Origin: Actinomyces haliotis
GTDB taxonomy: Bacteria > Actinomycetota > Actinomycetes > Actinomycetales > Actinomycetaceae
Length of the DNA stretch: 64,000 nt
Reading direction: 5' to 3'
NCBI RefSeq assembly: GCF_015355765.1
Contig: NZ_JACWNA010000007.1
Location: forward strand, 1-64,000
The position numbers and the translations under genes were made by a program. Below the pieces are notes generated by a model. The model was not told the origin of the DNA. It did no database searches and was given only the letters and a program-made list of their open reading frames with translations. Shown here one piece after another: positions 19,177 through 29,088 of the stretch. Position 1 is the stretch's first letter; each line of letters opens with the position of its first letter.

Positions 19177-21180
19177 ATGAGCACCACCGCCCCCTTCGGC
19201 ACCTGGCCCTCGCCCATCACGCCGGGCACGATCACGACCCGCACGGTGCGCCTCTCGCAGGTCCGGGTCGACGGCGGGGACACGTACTGGGTCGAGCAGC
19301 GCGCCTCCCAGGCCGGCCGCCAGGTCCTCCTGCGGCGCGACGCCGCCGGCCAGACCGGCGAGGTCCTTCCCCTTACCCCCTCCGACGAGCTCGTCGACGC
19401 CCGCACGAGGGTCCACGAGTACGGAGGACGCGCCTACGCCGTCGACGCCGGAGTCATCGTCGTCTCCCACGCCGGGGACGGCCGGCTCTACCGCTACGAG
19501 GTCGCCCACCGCATGCGCGGCCTCGTGCCGCTGACCATCTACGGCGACGTCCGGCACGGCGACCTCGAGATCGACACCGCCCGTGGCCTCGTCTACGCCG
19601 TCCGCGAGGACCACCGCGGTGAGGGCGAGCCGGTGAGCTCGCTCGTCGCGATCCCACTGGACGGCTCCGCCGCCCGCGACGACGACCCCGTCCGCACGAT
19701 CGTCTCCGGCACGGACTTCGTCTCCTCCCCCACGCTCTCCCCCGACGGAGAGCACCTCGCGTGGATCACCTGGGACCACCCCTCGATGCCGTGGGACAAC
19801 GCGAGCCTCCACGTCGGCGACCTCGACCCCGACGGTACCATCGGCGAGCAGACCGTCCTCGACGGGGGCCACGGGCACTCCGTCGCCGAGCCTCGCTGGA
19901 CCGAGGAGTGCGACCTCATCCACGTCTCCAACGAGACCGGGTACTGGAACCTCTACCGCACCGAGGGCTTCCCTGCTCGCGGGACCAACCGTCCCGGCTG
20001 GACCGAGCACCTGCGCACCCGCGCGCTGCACCCCGCCGACGCCACCTTCACCTACCCCTCCTGGCAGCTCGGCCCCCACCACTTCGACGTCCTGGACAAC
20101 GAGCACCTCATCGCCTCCTGGGCCCGCAACGGCGTGTGGCACCTGGGCACGATCCGCCTGTCCAACGGCGAGCTCGAGGAGTGGAACGTCGGCTGGCAGC
20201 CCATCGGGAACGTCGCCGCCTCCTCCAGCCGCGTCGTCATGCTGGCTGGGAACGAGCTGGAGCTTCCCAGCATCATCGAGGTGCGCGCCGGCAAGGTCGA
20301 GGTCCTGCGCGGCTCCGGGGAGTTCAAGCCCGAGGCGATCGGCGTGTCCTTCCCCGACCCGGTCGAGTGGGAGACCACCGACGGCGAGACCGCGCACGGC
20401 TTCTACTACCCGCCCGCGTCGGCCGTCTGCACCGGCCCCGACGGCGAGCTTCCGCCCCTCATCGTCAACGTGCACGGCGGACCGACATCGCTCAGCCTGC
20501 CCGGGTACAACCTGTCCACCCAGTACTGGACGAGCCGCGGCTTCGCCGTGCTCGACGTCAACTACCGCGGCTCCTTCGGCTACGGCACCCGCTACCGTCT
20601 CCTGCTCAACGGGCGCTGGGGCGTGGCCGACGCCGACGACGTCGTCACCGGTGCCAGGAGCCTCATCGCGGCCGGCAAGGTCGATCCCGACCGCGTCGCC
20701 GTGAGGGGTGCGAGCGCCGGGGGCTTCACCGTCCTGCGCGCCCTGGAGCGCTCGGAGGTCTTCAGCGCGGCCACCTCCTCCTACGGGGTCACCGACCTCG
20801 TCCAGATGGCCCGGACCACGCACAAGTTCGAGTCCCGGTACATCGAGACCCTCGTCGGGGCGACGGGCGTCGACGACCCGCTCATGACGGAGCGCTCCCC
20901 CATCAACGCGATCGACGACATCCACGCCCCGCTCCTCCTCCTGCAGGGCTCCGAGGACCCGATCGTCCCCGCCGAGCAGGCTACCGAGCTGTACGAGGCG
21001 GTCAGGTCCCAGGGCCTGCCGGTCGCTCTCAAGGTCTTCCACGGCGAGGGGCACGGCTTCCGCATCGCCGCCAACATCCGGCGCGCGCTGGAGGCCGAGC
21101 TCTCCTTCTACCGCCAGGTCTGGGGCCTGGAGGCCGAGGAGGAGGGCTACGAGCTCACGGTGGAGAACCTCGCCCGGTGA
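19177..21180 (+). CDS. S9 family prolyl oligopeptidase-type serine peptidase
   Basis: A 667-residue cytoplasmic peptidase with an N-terminal beta-propeller (residues 1-400) and a C-terminal alpha/beta-hydrolase domain. The catalytic triad is visible: Ser513 in RGASAGGF, Asp594 in GSEDPIVP and His626 in GEGHGF. LIVNVHGGPTS is the oxyanion region. Propeller repeats such as TLSPDGEHLAWITWDHP and EPRWTEECDLIHVSNETGYWNLY resemble acylaminoacyl- and dipeptidyl-peptidases. Substrate presumably short peptides. The ATG at 19177 has CAGGAGG 4 nt upstream. Its TGA overlaps the ClC start by 4 bases, so the two are translated together although functionally unrelated. Confidence 0.9.
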   Translation: MSTTAPFGTWPSPITPGTITTRTVRLSQVRVDGGDTYWVEQRASQAGRQVLLRRDAAGQTGEVLPLTPSDELVDARTRVHEYGGRAYAVDAGVIVVSHAGDGRLYRYEVAHRMRGLVPLTIYGDVRHGDLEIDTARGLVYAVREDHRGEGEPVSSLVAIPLDGSAARDDDPVRTIVSGTDFVSSPTLSPDGEHLAWITWDHPSMPWDNASLHVGDLDPDGTIGEQTVLDGGHGHSVAEPRWTEECDLIHVSNETGYWNLYRTEGFPARGTNRPGWTEHLRTRALHPADATFTYPSWQLGPHHFDVLDNEHLIASWARNGVWHLGTIRLSNGELEEWNVGWQPIGNVAASSSRVVMLAGNELELPSIIEVRAGKVEVLRGSGEFKPEAIGVSFPDPVEWETTDGETAHGFYYPPASAVCTGPDGELPPLIVNVHGGPTSLSLPGYNLSTQYWTSRGFAVLDVNYRGSFGYGTRYRLLLNGRWGVADADDVVTGARSLIAAGKVDPDRVAVRGASAGGFTVLRALERSEVFSAATSSYGVTDLVQMARTTHKFESRYIETLVGATGVDDPLMTERSPINAIDDIHAPLLLLQGSEDPIVPAEQATELYEAVRSQGLPVALKVFHGEGHGFRIAANIRRALEAELSFYRQVWGLEAEEEGYELTVENLAR

Positions 21181-23255
21181 CCGAAGGAGACTCACGACGC
21201 TCCGGACGGAGCGCGGCGCCGGCGCGTCCCCTGGTCGCGTCGGCGCTGCGCGCGCGCGCACGCGAGGACGTCCTCGCCCTGCTGCGCCACCACCGCACCG
21301 GGCTGTTCTCCCTCGCGATCCTGGTCGGGGTGCTCTCAGGACTCGCCTCTGTCGTCTTCCGACTCGGGATCGACGCGTGGACCCACCTCCTCACGGGTGC
21401 CGACGACTACACGATGAGCCTGGGCCCCTCCACGGGCGTCCTGGCCTTCGCGGGCCGCTGGTTCGTCCTCCTCGCCCCGGTGCTGTCCGGTCTGCTGGTC
21501 GGGCCCCTCATGTCCTGGCTCGGGCGCACCCCGACGGGGCACGGCGTCGGCGGAGTCATCTGGTCCGCTCGCCGCTCGGACGGCGCGATGGCGCCCGTGC
21601 CGGCCACCGCCTCGATGATCGCCTCGGCCCTCACCATCGGAGGCGGTGGCTCCGTCGGCCCGGAGGGGCCCATCGCCGAGGTCGGTGCGAGCGCCGCGAC
21701 GGTCTTCGGACGCCGCCTCGGCCTCCCGACGCGCTCGGTCCGCATGCTCGCCGCCGCCGGCACGGCAGCCGGCATTGCTGCCGCGTTCAACACCCCGCTC
21801 GCGGGCGCCTTCTTCGCGATGGAGGTCATCCTCCTCGACTTCACGATGGACGCCTTCGCCTTCGTCGTCCTCGCCTCGGTGTCCTCGACGGTCCTGTCGC
21901 ACCACCTGCTCGGCACGACGCTCTCGGTCCAGCTGCCGACCCTCAACCTCGACGGCGACGCGGCGCTCGGCTGGGTCGCCGTGCTCGGGCTCCTCGGCGG
22001 CATCGTGGGCGTCGCCTTCTCCCGCCTGCGCTTCCTCGCCACCGACGCGGCCCAGTCGCTACGCGGCGCGCTCCACCTGCCCGCGTGGGCCCTGCCGGGT
22101 GTCGGCGGCCTCATCATCGGTGGCATCCTGCTCGCCGACCCCGAGATGTACGGCGAGTCCAACGCCGTCCTCAACCGGGCACTCGACGGCAGGTACACCG
22201 TGCTCGCCCTCCTCGTCCTCACCGCCGCCAAGATGGTCGCCACCTCGGTCACCCTCGGTCTCGGCTTCACCGGAGGCGTCTTCGCCCCGTCCCTCTTCAT
22301 CGGCGGCACCCTCGGCGCGTTCTTCGGCGAGCTCGTCGTCCCGGGCCACCCCAACGCGGCCGCCGTGTTCGGCGTCATCGGCATGGGAGCCGTCTTCTCC
22401 GGCTCGGCCCGGGCGCCGATCACCGGGGTCGTCCTCATCATCGAGATGACGGGGCAGTACTCCCTCCTCATGCCCCTCATGCTCTCCACGGTCCTCGCCA
22501 CCTTCGCGAGCCGCTTCCTCACCCGGACCACGATCTACACCGAGGAGCTGCGCCGGCGCGGCGAGGACGTCGACGACCCGGTCCGCTCGACGATCGTGGG
22601 CCGGACGACGGCCCGCGCCCTCATGAGCGAGCCCCCCGCGGTCCTCACCGCCGACATGACGCTGCGGCGCGCGGCAGCGGTCCTGCGAGCCTCCGGCAGC
22701 GCCGTGCTGCCGGTCGTCGCGGTCCAGGACAGCGCGCCGCGCGCCGCGGACGGGACGCCGTCCCTCGGACGCCTGCTCGGCTGCGTGAGCGCGGTCGCCG
22801 TCGCCGAGGCCGGTCTCTCCGAGGTCGGTCCGGCCACGGTGGGCGAGCTCCCGCTCTCCCACGAGCACGTCACCGTCGGCGACGGAGCCACAGCCGTCCT
22901 CAGCGTCCTCGTCGACTCGCACGCGGACGGCCTCCCGGTCGTCGCCCCGCCGCTGGACCCGTGGGACGAGGCCTCCCGCACCGACGGAGACGCCGCGCTG
23001 GCCGCCGCCCCCGGGCTCGACGACGCGGGCACCGCGGCCCCCGGGGCCTCCGCAGACGTCCTGGTCGGCTGGGTGGGGCAGGAGGAGATGGTGAGGCGGC
23101 TCTACCGCCACCAGCGCCGGGCGCTCGAGGCCGCGCAGGCGCGGACCTCCTTCGGGGCTCGTGTCCAGCAGCGGTGGCGTCGACGCCGCACGTCAGCACC
23201 CGACGGCAGCACGGCGCGCCGACCGCACGCGGTCCGCCTGCGGCGCAGGCGCTGA
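21177..23255 (+). CDS. ClC-family chloride channel/transporter with C-terminal CBS pair
   Basis: A 692-residue membrane protein of about ten transmembrane helices (residues 30-450) followed by two CBS-like domains. Ion-pathway motifs are GGGGSVGPEGPIAEVG, whose Glu163 corresponds to the gating glutamate of ClC exchangers, and GFTGGVFAPSLFIGG (the GxFxP motif). FNTPLAGAFFAMEVIL is a typical helix. The gating glutamate fits an H+/Cl- exchanger, but a channel is not excluded. Start is the GTG at 21177 inside the GTGA overlap with the peptidase gene. The C-terminus has an Ala-rich loop inside the CBS region and ends in a very basic tail. Confidence 0.9.
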   Translation: MTEGDSRRSGRSAAPARPLVASALRARAREDVLALLRHHRTGLFSLAILVGVLSGLASVVFRLGIDAWTHLLTGADDYTMSLGPSTGVLAFAGRWFVLLAPVLSGLLVGPLMSWLGRTPTGHGVGGVIWSARRSDGAMAPVPATASMIASALTIGGGGSVGPEGPIAEVGASAATVFGRRLGLPTRSVRMLAAAGTAAGIAAAFNTPLAGAFFAMEVILLDFTMDAFAFVVLASVSSTVLSHHLLGTTLSVQLPTLNLDGDAALGWVAVLGLLGGIVGVAFSRLRFLATDAAQSLRGALHLPAWALPGVGGLIIGGILLADPEMYGESNAVLNRALDGRYTVLALLVLTAAKMVATSVTLGLGFTGGVFAPSLFIGGTLGAFFGELVVPGHPNAAAVFGVIGMGAVFSGSARAPITGVVLIIEMTGQYSLLMPLMLSTVLATFASRFLTRTTIYTEELRRRGEDVDDPVRSTIVGRTTARALMSEPPAVLTADMTLRRAAAVLRASGSAVLPVVAVQDSAPRAADGTPSLGRLLGCVSAVAVAEAGLSEVGPATVGELPLSHEHVTVGDGATAVLSVLVDSHADGLPVVAPPLDPWDEASRTDGDAALAAAPGLDDAGTAAPGASADVLVGWVGQEEMVRRLYRHQRRALEAAQARTSFGARVQQRWRRRRTSAPDGSTARRPHAVRLRRRR

Positions 23256-23304
23256 GGCCGGCCGAGGTCGGCAGGGGCGCGCCGGGGCCGAGGAAGCGAG
23301 CGGC

Positions 23305-23889
23305 TCAGCGCTCCGAGCGGTGCCGCTCGTTCCACGAGGCCCCGAGCCCGTCCATGCGCTCCGCGGCGACGACGATGCGCCGCGGGTCGCTCATCCACAG
23401 CCACCAGGCCGTGACGAGCGGGAGGACGAGGGGCAGGTAGGCGAGGGACCGGCCACCGCCGGCCCACACGCAGCCCTCGAGGAGAGGCGCCGTCCCCGTG
23501 TGCGTGAGGACGGAGACGAGAGCGGCCCCCGTGATGAGGGCCGTGTCGCTCATCCAGCCGATCACCCGCATCCGTCGGCCGTTGTGCGCGACGCACACGC
23601 CCAGCAGCACGCTGAGCACACCCGCGACGACGTCGAGCGACTCGACGACGGTGTTCGACGAGGGATCGCGAACGAGGGCGACGAGGGCCGGCAGGAGGAT
23701 GACGGCGCCGAGGACGACGAGGACGAGCACGAGGACGCGGCTGAGCCCGTGGGCCGGGCGCCGCCGGTCCTCGACCGTACGCACGACGATCTTGCCGTCC
23801 TCGTTCTCCGTAGGCGTCATGCGGGTCGGGATCTCCTCGTCCGTCTCATCCGGTGCGCCGTCGGCTCGGGGCACCGGGACCTCGCGCAC
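23305..23889 (-). CDS. Small four-helix membrane protein, function unknown
   Basis: I do not recognise this 194-residue protein. About 40 polar residues at the N-terminus are followed by four hydrophobic segments: VLVLVLVVLGAVILLPALVALV (two overlapping parts of one helix), VVAGVLSVLLGVCVA, DTALITGAALVSVLTHTG and LAYLPLVLPLVTAWWLWM. The C-terminal 35 residues are basic. The GTG at 23889 is the longest option; an ATG at 23820 (MTPTENEDGK) with GAGGAG 12 nt upstream is also possible. It converges with the ClC gene and diverges from pepA. Confidence 0.65.
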   Translation of the reverse strand: MREVPVPRADGAPDETDEEIPTRMTPTENEDGKIVVRTVEDRRRPAHGLSRVLVLVLVVLGAVILLPALVALVRDPSSNTVVESLDVVAGVLSVLLGVCVAHNGRRMRVIGWMSDTALITGAALVSVLTHTGTAPLLEGCVWAGGGRSLAYLPLVLPLVTAWWLWMSDPRRIVVAAERMDGLGASWNERHRSER

Positions 23890-23996
23890 CGGGGTACGCT
23901 CCCCCGACGGACGGGGGACGTCGGGCCGAGCGCTCAGCGCGCACCGTCGTCAGGTCCTTCGCCCAGGGGACGAGTCCGGACACTACCATCGGCGCC

Positions 23997-25520
23997 GTGA
24001 CTGGAAATCCCGTACCCGCAGACATCAACCTCCTCGCGCCGGGTTCCGCACCCGAGGCCGAGGTCCTCGTCCTCGCCGCCTCCCAGGGCGCCGTCCTCCT
24101 CGACGGTCAGACCGGCGTCGCCGCCACCGAGGCGCTGGCCGCGATCCTGCCCTCCCTGGGCGCACGGGGCTCGCTTGACGAGCTCGTCCGCGTGCCCGCC
24201 GCGGCCGTCGGCGGGGCCGACGCACCCGTCATCGCCGTCGTCGGCGCCGGGACCGCGCTCGACACCGACGACGAGCGCGACGACGAGGCTGCGCTCGGCG
24301 CCACCCGCCCCGCTGTTCTCGCCCGCCTCGCCGGCCGCGCGGTCCGCGGCCTCGCCGGGACCGGAACCGTCGTCCTCGGCCTGCCCGCGAGCACCCGCGA
24401 GGAGCTCGCCGCCGTCGCCGAGGGCGCGCTCACGGCCGCGTACGCCTGGGCCGGCCGCGTCCCGACGGACACGGCGCCGGTCGCCACGGTCGAGATCCTC
24501 ACGCCGCTGGCCGGGACCGCGGAGGGCGAGGCCGTCCTCGCCCGGGCACGTGCGCTCGCGACGGCCACGACGCTCGCCCGCGACCTCGTCAACGCCCCGC
24601 CGAACAGGCTCACGCCCCAGGCCCTCGCCGAGCGGGCCCGCGAGGTCGCCGAGGAGGCGGGGCTCGTCTACGACGTCCTCGATGAGGTCCAGCTCGCCGA
24701 CCAGGGCTTCGGGGGGATCGTTGGGGTGGGCCAGGGCTCCGTGCACCCGCCGCGCCTCGTGCGCGTCGAGTGGGTGCCCGAGGCCGCCGACGCTCGGAGC
24801 GTCGCACTCATCGGCAAAGGCATCACCTTCGACTCCGGCGGCCTGTCCCTCAAGCCCCCGGCCTCGATGCCGGAGATGAAGTCCGACATGGCGGGTGCCG
24901 CCACGGTCCTCGCCACCGTCCTCGCCGCCTCGCTCGAGCGCGTCCCGGTCCGGGTCACGGGGTGGCTGGCGCTCGCCGAGAACATGCCCGGCGCGGACGC
25001 CCAGCGACCGAGCGACGTCGTCGCCATGTACGGCGGCACCACCGTCGAGATCACGAACACCGACGCCGAGGGCCGTCTCGTCATGGCCGACGCGCTCGCG
25101 CGCGCCGTGGAGGAGGACCCCGACGCCGTCCTCGACGTCGCCACCCTCACCGGCGCCCAGATCGTCGCGCTCGGTGAGCGCGTCTCGGGCGTCATGGGCA
25201 CCCCGTCCCTGCGCGACGAGGTCGTCGCCAGCGCCGTCGCCGCCGGAGAGGCCTTCTGGCCGATGCCGCTACCGCGTCACCTCCGGGCGAACCTGGACAG
25301 TCCCTTCGCAGACTTGCGCAACGCCGCCGTTGGCAATCGCGCGGGCGGCATGCTCGTCGCCGGTCTCTTTCTGCGGGAGTTCGTCGGGAGCACCCCCTGG
25401 GCGCACCTCGACGTCGCGGGCCCGGCGTACAACGAGCACTCTCCGTGGGGCGGGACGCCCACCGGGGGGACGGGGGTCGGCGTCGCGACGCTGCTCGAGC
25501 TCATTCGCCGGCGCGCCTGA
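23997..25520 (+). CDS. pepA: Leucyl aminopeptidase (M17 family)
   Basis: A 507-residue cytosolic aminopeptidase that removes N-terminal residues from peptides using two metal ions. The signature NTDAEGRLVMADAL is intact, as is GKGITFDSGGLSLKP with the active-site lysine and metal ligands. DMAGAATVLATVLAAS is also typical. The N-terminal domain (about 170 residues) is the usual variable macro-like part. I use the GTG at 23997: TACCAT ends 7 bases upstream and there is no Shine-Dalgarno, so the mRNA is probably leaderless. The longer frame from 23853 would overlap the divergent membrane-protein gene. Confidence 0.92.
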   Translation: MTGNPVPADINLLAPGSAPEAEVLVLAASQGAVLLDGQTGVAATEALAAILPSLGARGSLDELVRVPAAAVGGADAPVIAVVGAGTALDTDDERDDEAALGATRPAVLARLAGRAVRGLAGTGTVVLGLPASTREELAAVAEGALTAAYAWAGRVPTDTAPVATVEILTPLAGTAEGEAVLARARALATATTLARDLVNAPPNRLTPQALAERAREVAEEAGLVYDVLDEVQLADQGFGGIVGVGQGSVHPPRLVRVEWVPEAADARSVALIGKGITFDSGGLSLKPPASMPEMKSDMAGAATVLATVLAASLERVPVRVTGWLALAENMPGADAQRPSDVVAMYGGTTVEITNTDAEGRLVMADALARAVEEDPDAVLDVATLTGAQIVALGERVSGVMGTPSLRDEVVASAVAAGEAFWPMPLPRHLRANLDSPFADLRNAAVGNRAGGMLVAGLFLREFVGSTPWAHLDVAGPAYNEHSPWGGTPTGGTGVGVATLLELIRRRA

Positions 25521-25790
25521 GACCTCGCGCTCGGAGGCGGGTCCCCGGGCCGGCGCGGCCGCGGTCGCGCGCCACGCGGTCAGGGCCCGCCGCCGGTCCG
25601 GTGACGGACCGACGGGCCTGGAGGGCAGTGGAGGCACTCGCCCCGTAGGGTGAGGGCATTCACACCCCGAGAGGGACCCTGGTCCCCTCAGTAACCCTGA
25701 TCGTCACGCGTCGCGCAGCCGCGAGTGGAACAATGACCACTGTGCCGAACCGCCCCACGGGGGCGAAGGACATCAACGAGGAGTTTTTCC

Positions 25791-27164
25791 GTGACAGACA
25801 CCGTCTACGACATGGTCATCCTGGGCGCCGGCTCGGGTGGCTACGCCGCCGCCCTGCGTGGAGCCCAGCTCGGCCTCAAGGTCGCGCTCGTCGAGGCCGA
25901 CAAGCTCGGTGGCACCTGCCTCCACCGCGGCTGCGTCCCCACCAAGGCCATCCTGCACGCCGCCGAGACCGCCGACGCCGTCCGCGAGGCCGGCGCCATC
26001 GGCATCAACGCCTCCCTCGACGGGATCGACATGGGCGCCGTCAACTCCTACAAGGACGGCGTCATCACCAAGATGTACAAGGGCCTCCAGGGCCTGGTCG
26101 GCTCCCGCGGGATCGACCTCATCGAGGGCTGGGGCAAGCTCGTCGCCGCCGACACCGTCGAGGTCGACGGCAAGCAGTACAAGGGCAAGAACGTCGTCCT
26201 GGCCTCCGGCTCCTTCTCCAAGACCATCGGCCAGGAGATCGACGACAAGGTCATCACCTCCGAGGGCGCCCTCAAGCTCGACCACGTCCCCTCCTCCGCG
26301 GTCATCCTCGGCGGCGGCGTCATCGGCGTCGAGTTCGCCTCTGCCTGGGCCTCCCTGGGCTCTGACGTCACCATCATCGAGGGCCTGCCCCACCTCGTCC
26401 CCAACGAGGACGAGGCCGTCTCGAAGCAGCTCGAGCGCGCCTTCCGCAAGCGCAAGATCACCTTCAAGACCAAGACCATGTTCAAGTCCGTCGACCGCAC
26501 GGACAAGGGCGTCACGGTCCACACCGAGGACGGCAAGTCCTACGACGCCGAGGTCATGCTCATCGCCGTCGGCCGCGGCCCCGCCACGAAGGACCTGGGC
26601 TACGAGCAGGTCGGCGTCGAGATGGACCGCGGCTTCGTCCTCGCCGACGAGTTCGGCCGCACCAACGTCGACGGCGTCTGGGCCGTGGGCGACATCGTCC
26701 CCGGCGTGCAGCTCGCCCACCGCGGCTTCGCCCAGGGCATCGTCGTCGCCGAGAAGATCGCCGGGCTCGACCCGACCCCGGTCGACGACGTCAAGGTCCC
26801 CAAGGTCACCTTCTGCGAGCCCGAGATCGCCTCCGTCGGCCTGTCCGAGGCCAAGGCCAAGGAGCAGTACGGCGCCGACGCGGTCACGACCGCCGAGTTC
26901 AACGTGGCCGGCAACGCCAAGAGCCAGATCCTGGGCACCCAGGGCTTCGTCAAGTACGTCGCCCTCAAGGGCGGCCCCATCGTCGGCTTCCACGCGATCG
27001 GCGCCCGCATGGGCGAGCAGGTCGGCGAGGGCCAGCTCATCGTGAACTGGGAGGCCGACGCCGACGACGTCGCCGCCCTCGTGCACGCCCACCCGACCCA
27101 GAACGAGACCCTCGGTGAGGCCGCCATGGTCCTCGCCGGCAAGCCGCTGCACAACCACGGCTGA
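25791..27164 (+). CDS. lpdA: Dihydrolipoyl dehydrogenase (E3)
   Basis: A 457-residue flavoprotein disulfide reductase that reoxidises the dihydrolipoyl group of 2-oxo-acid dehydrogenase complexes using NAD+. MVILGAGSGGYAAALRGAQLG is the FAD-binding fold, GGTCLHRGCVPTKA the redox disulfide, VILGGGVIGVEFA the NAD-binding fold, and HAHPTQNETLGEAA the C-terminal interface with the catalytic His/Glu pair. The GTG at 25791 has GAGGAG 7 nt upstream. The E2 gene follows after 31 bases. No E1 gene is in the window, so the partner complex (pyruvate or oxoglutarate dehydrogenase) cannot be decided here. Confidence 0.95.
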   Translation: MTDTVYDMVILGAGSGGYAAALRGAQLGLKVALVEADKLGGTCLHRGCVPTKAILHAAETADAVREAGAIGINASLDGIDMGAVNSYKDGVITKMYKGLQGLVGSRGIDLIEGWGKLVAADTVEVDGKQYKGKNVVLASGSFSKTIGQEIDDKVITSEGALKLDHVPSSAVILGGGVIGVEFASAWASLGSDVTIIEGLPHLVPNEDEAVSKQLERAFRKRKITFKTKTMFKSVDRTDKGVTVHTEDGKSYDAEVMLIAVGRGPATKDLGYEQVGVEMDRGFVLADEFGRTNVDGVWAVGDIVPGVQLAHRGFAQGIVVAEKIAGLDPTPVDDVKVPKVTFCEPEIASVGLSEAKAKEQYGADAVTTAEFNVAGNAKSQILGTQGFVKYVALKGGPIVGFHAIGARMGEQVGEGQLIVNWEADADDVAALVHAHPTQNETLGEAAMVLAGKPLHNHG

Positions 27165-27195
27165 CCAGAACCAGGAAGACAGAGGGAAGACAGCA

Positions 27196-28983
27196 ATGTC
27201 CGAGTCCATCAAGATGCCCGCACTGGGCGAGTCCGTCACCGAGGGAACCGTCTCCTCCTGGCTCAAGGCCGTGGGCGACGAGGTCGAGGCCGACGAGCCG
27301 CTGCTCGAGGTCGCCACCGACAAGGTCGACACCGAGGTCCCGGCCCCGGTCTCCGGCACCGTCCTCGAGATCCTCGTCGAGGAGGATGAGACCGTCGAGG
27401 TCGGCACCGTCCTCGCCGTCATCGGCGACCCCTCCGAGGGTGGCTCCTCCAGCAGCTCCGAGGAGAGCAGGACCCCCCTCGAGAAGGAGGCTGACAAGCC
27501 CGAGTCCGACGGCACGCAGCTGTCCGAGGACGGGGACGCCGCCGCCGCGTCCGAGGGCTCCAACGCCACCGCTCCGGAGGCCGCCGAGTCCGCCGCGGGC
27601 TCCGGCTCCGCGACCGGCACCGAGATCACGATGCCCGCGCTGGGCGAGTCCGTCACCGAGGGAACCGTCTCCTCGTGGCTCAAGGCCGTGGGCGACGAGG
27701 TCGAGGCCGACGAGCCGCTGCTCGAGGTCGCCACCGACAAGGTCGACACCGAGGTCCCGGCCCCGGTCTCGGGCACCCTCCTCGAGATCCGGGTCGAGGA
27801 GGACGAGACCGTCGAGGTCGGCACCGTCCTCGCCGTCATCGGCGACCCGTCGGCGCAGTCCTCCACTCCCGACGCCGAGGCCCCCAAGGCCGAGGAGAAG
27901 AAGGCTGAGGAGCCCAAGAAGGAGGCTCCGGCCCCCGCCGAGGGCAAGCGCGAGGACGCCGTCGACGCCGAGGAGAAGAAGGCCGCAGCCGGCCCGTCCT
28001 CGGACGAGAGCGCGCCCTCGGCCGCCGCCGTCGCCTCCGCCGCCTACGTCACCCCGATCGTGCGCAAGCTCGCCCGTGACAAGGGCGTCGACCTCACGTC
28101 CGTCACCGGCACCGGCGTCGGCGGTCGCATCCGCAAGCAGGACGTCGAGGAGGCCGCCAAGAAGGCCGAGGCCGCGAAGGCAGCCTCAGCCCCGGCCCCC
28201 GCCGCTCCCGCGGCCGCTGCCGCTCCCGCCTCGAAGCCCTCCGCCAAGCCGGCGGTCGACACCGAGCTGCGCGGCACGACCCAGAAGATGAGCCGCCTGC
28301 GCCAGGTCATCGCGACCCGCATGGTCGAGTCCCTGGAGACCTCGGCCCAGCTCACGACGGTCGTCGAGGTCGACGTCACCCGCATCGCCGCCCTGCGCGC
28401 CCGTGCGAAGAACGAGTTCCTCGCCAAGAACGGCACGAAGCTCACCTTCCTGCCCTTCTTCGTCCAGGCCGCCACGGAGGCCCTCAAGGCCCACCCGAAG
28501 ATCAACGCCTCGATCGACGGCAAGCAGGTCACCTACCATGACGTCGAGCACGTCGGAATCGCGGTCGACACCCCGCGCGGCCTCCTCGTCCCGGTCGTCA
28601 AGAACGCCGGCGACCTCAACATCCCGGGTCTCGCCAAGCGCATCAACGACCTGGCTGTCCGCACCCGTGACAACAAGGTCAACCCGGACGAGCTGTCCGG
28701 CTCGACCTTCACCATCACCAACACCGGCTCCGGCGGCGCCCTCTTCGACACGCCGATCATCAACCAGCCCGAGGTCGCCATCCTCGGCCTGGGCGCCATC
28801 CAGAAGCAGCCCCGCGTCATCAAGGACGCCGACGGCAACGAGGTCATCGCGATCCGCTCCGTCTGCTACCTCGCCCTGTCCTACGACCACCGCCTGGTCG
28901 ACGGCGGCGACGCGGCCCGCTACCTCATGACGGTCAAGAAGCGCCTCGAGGAGGGCGACTTCGGCGGCGAGCTCGGTCTGTGA
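27196..28983 (+). CDS. sucB: 2-oxo-acid dehydrogenase E2 with two lipoyl domains
   Basis: A 595-residue dihydrolipoyl acyltransferase. Two lipoyl domains carry their lysines at Lys43 and Lys182 (EVATDKVDTEV), each followed by an acidic or Ala/Pro/Glu-rich linker. The peripheral subunit-binding domain (TPIVRKLARDKGVDLTSV...GGRIRKQDV) is near residue 280. The C-terminal catalytic domain has the active-site His565 in SYDHRLVDGG. Many actinobacterial annotations call this protein SucB although it serves pyruvate dehydrogenase, so the acyl group is not certain. ATG at 27196 with AGGGAAG upstream. A 16-bp hairpin at 29036-29070 ends the lpd-sucB unit. Confidence 0.93.
   Translation: MSESIKMPALGESVTEGTVSSWLKAVGDEVEADEPLLEVATDKVDTEVPAPVSGTVLEILVEEDETVEVGTVLAVIGDPSEGGSSSSSEESRTPLEKEADKPESDGTQLSEDGDAAAASEGSNATAPEAAESAAGSGSATGTEITMPALGESVTEGTVSSWLKAVGDEVEADEPLLEVATDKVDTEVPAPVSGTLLEIRVEEDETVEVGTVLAVIGDPSAQSSTPDAEAPKAEEKKAEEPKKEAPAPAEGKREDAVDAEEKKAAAGPSSDESAPSAAAVASAAYVTPIVRKLARDKGVDLTSVTGTGVGGRIRKQDVEEAAKKAEAAKAASAPAPAAPAAAAAPASKPSAKPAVDTELRGTTQKMSRLRQVIATRMVESLETSAQLTTVVEVDVTRIAALRARAKNEFLAKNGTKLTFLPFFVQAATEALKAHPKINASIDGKQVTYHDVEHVGIAVDTPRGLLVPVVKNAGDLNIPGLAKRINDLAVRTRDNKVNPDELSGSTFTITNTGSGGALFDTPIINQPEVAILGLGAIQKQPRVIKDADGNEVIAIRSVCYLALSYDHRLVDGGDAARYLMTVKKRLEEGDFGGELGL
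27214..27848 (+). repeat. Near-identical pair of lipoyl-domain coding repeats
   Basis: 27214-27431 and 27631-27848 (218 bases each, offset 417) differ at about seven positions by eye, roughly 97% identical, while the linkers between are unrelated. This suggests recent duplication or ongoing homogenisation of the two lipoyl domains. Confidence 0.85.
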
Positions 28984-29035
28984 CCTGCTGGCCGACGCCC
29001 GGAACGGCGCGCGAGCGCTGATCCACCCGTCACGC

Positions 29036-29070
29036 AGGAGGCCCCGCACCCTCAGGGTGCGGGGCCTCCT
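29036..29070. terminator. Bidirectional hairpin between sucB and the kinase-like gene
   Basis: A perfect 16-bp inverted repeat beginning AGGAGGCCCC with loop TCA, between convergent genes. No T tract. Confidence 0.7.
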
Positions 29071-29088
29071 CGCGCTCGGAGCCCGGCG

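Noticed and set aside
25773-27947. 724-residue minus-strand open frame over lpdA and sucB
   Set aside because: It only mirrors codon bias of the two real genes; its repeats are the antisense of the lipoyl domains.
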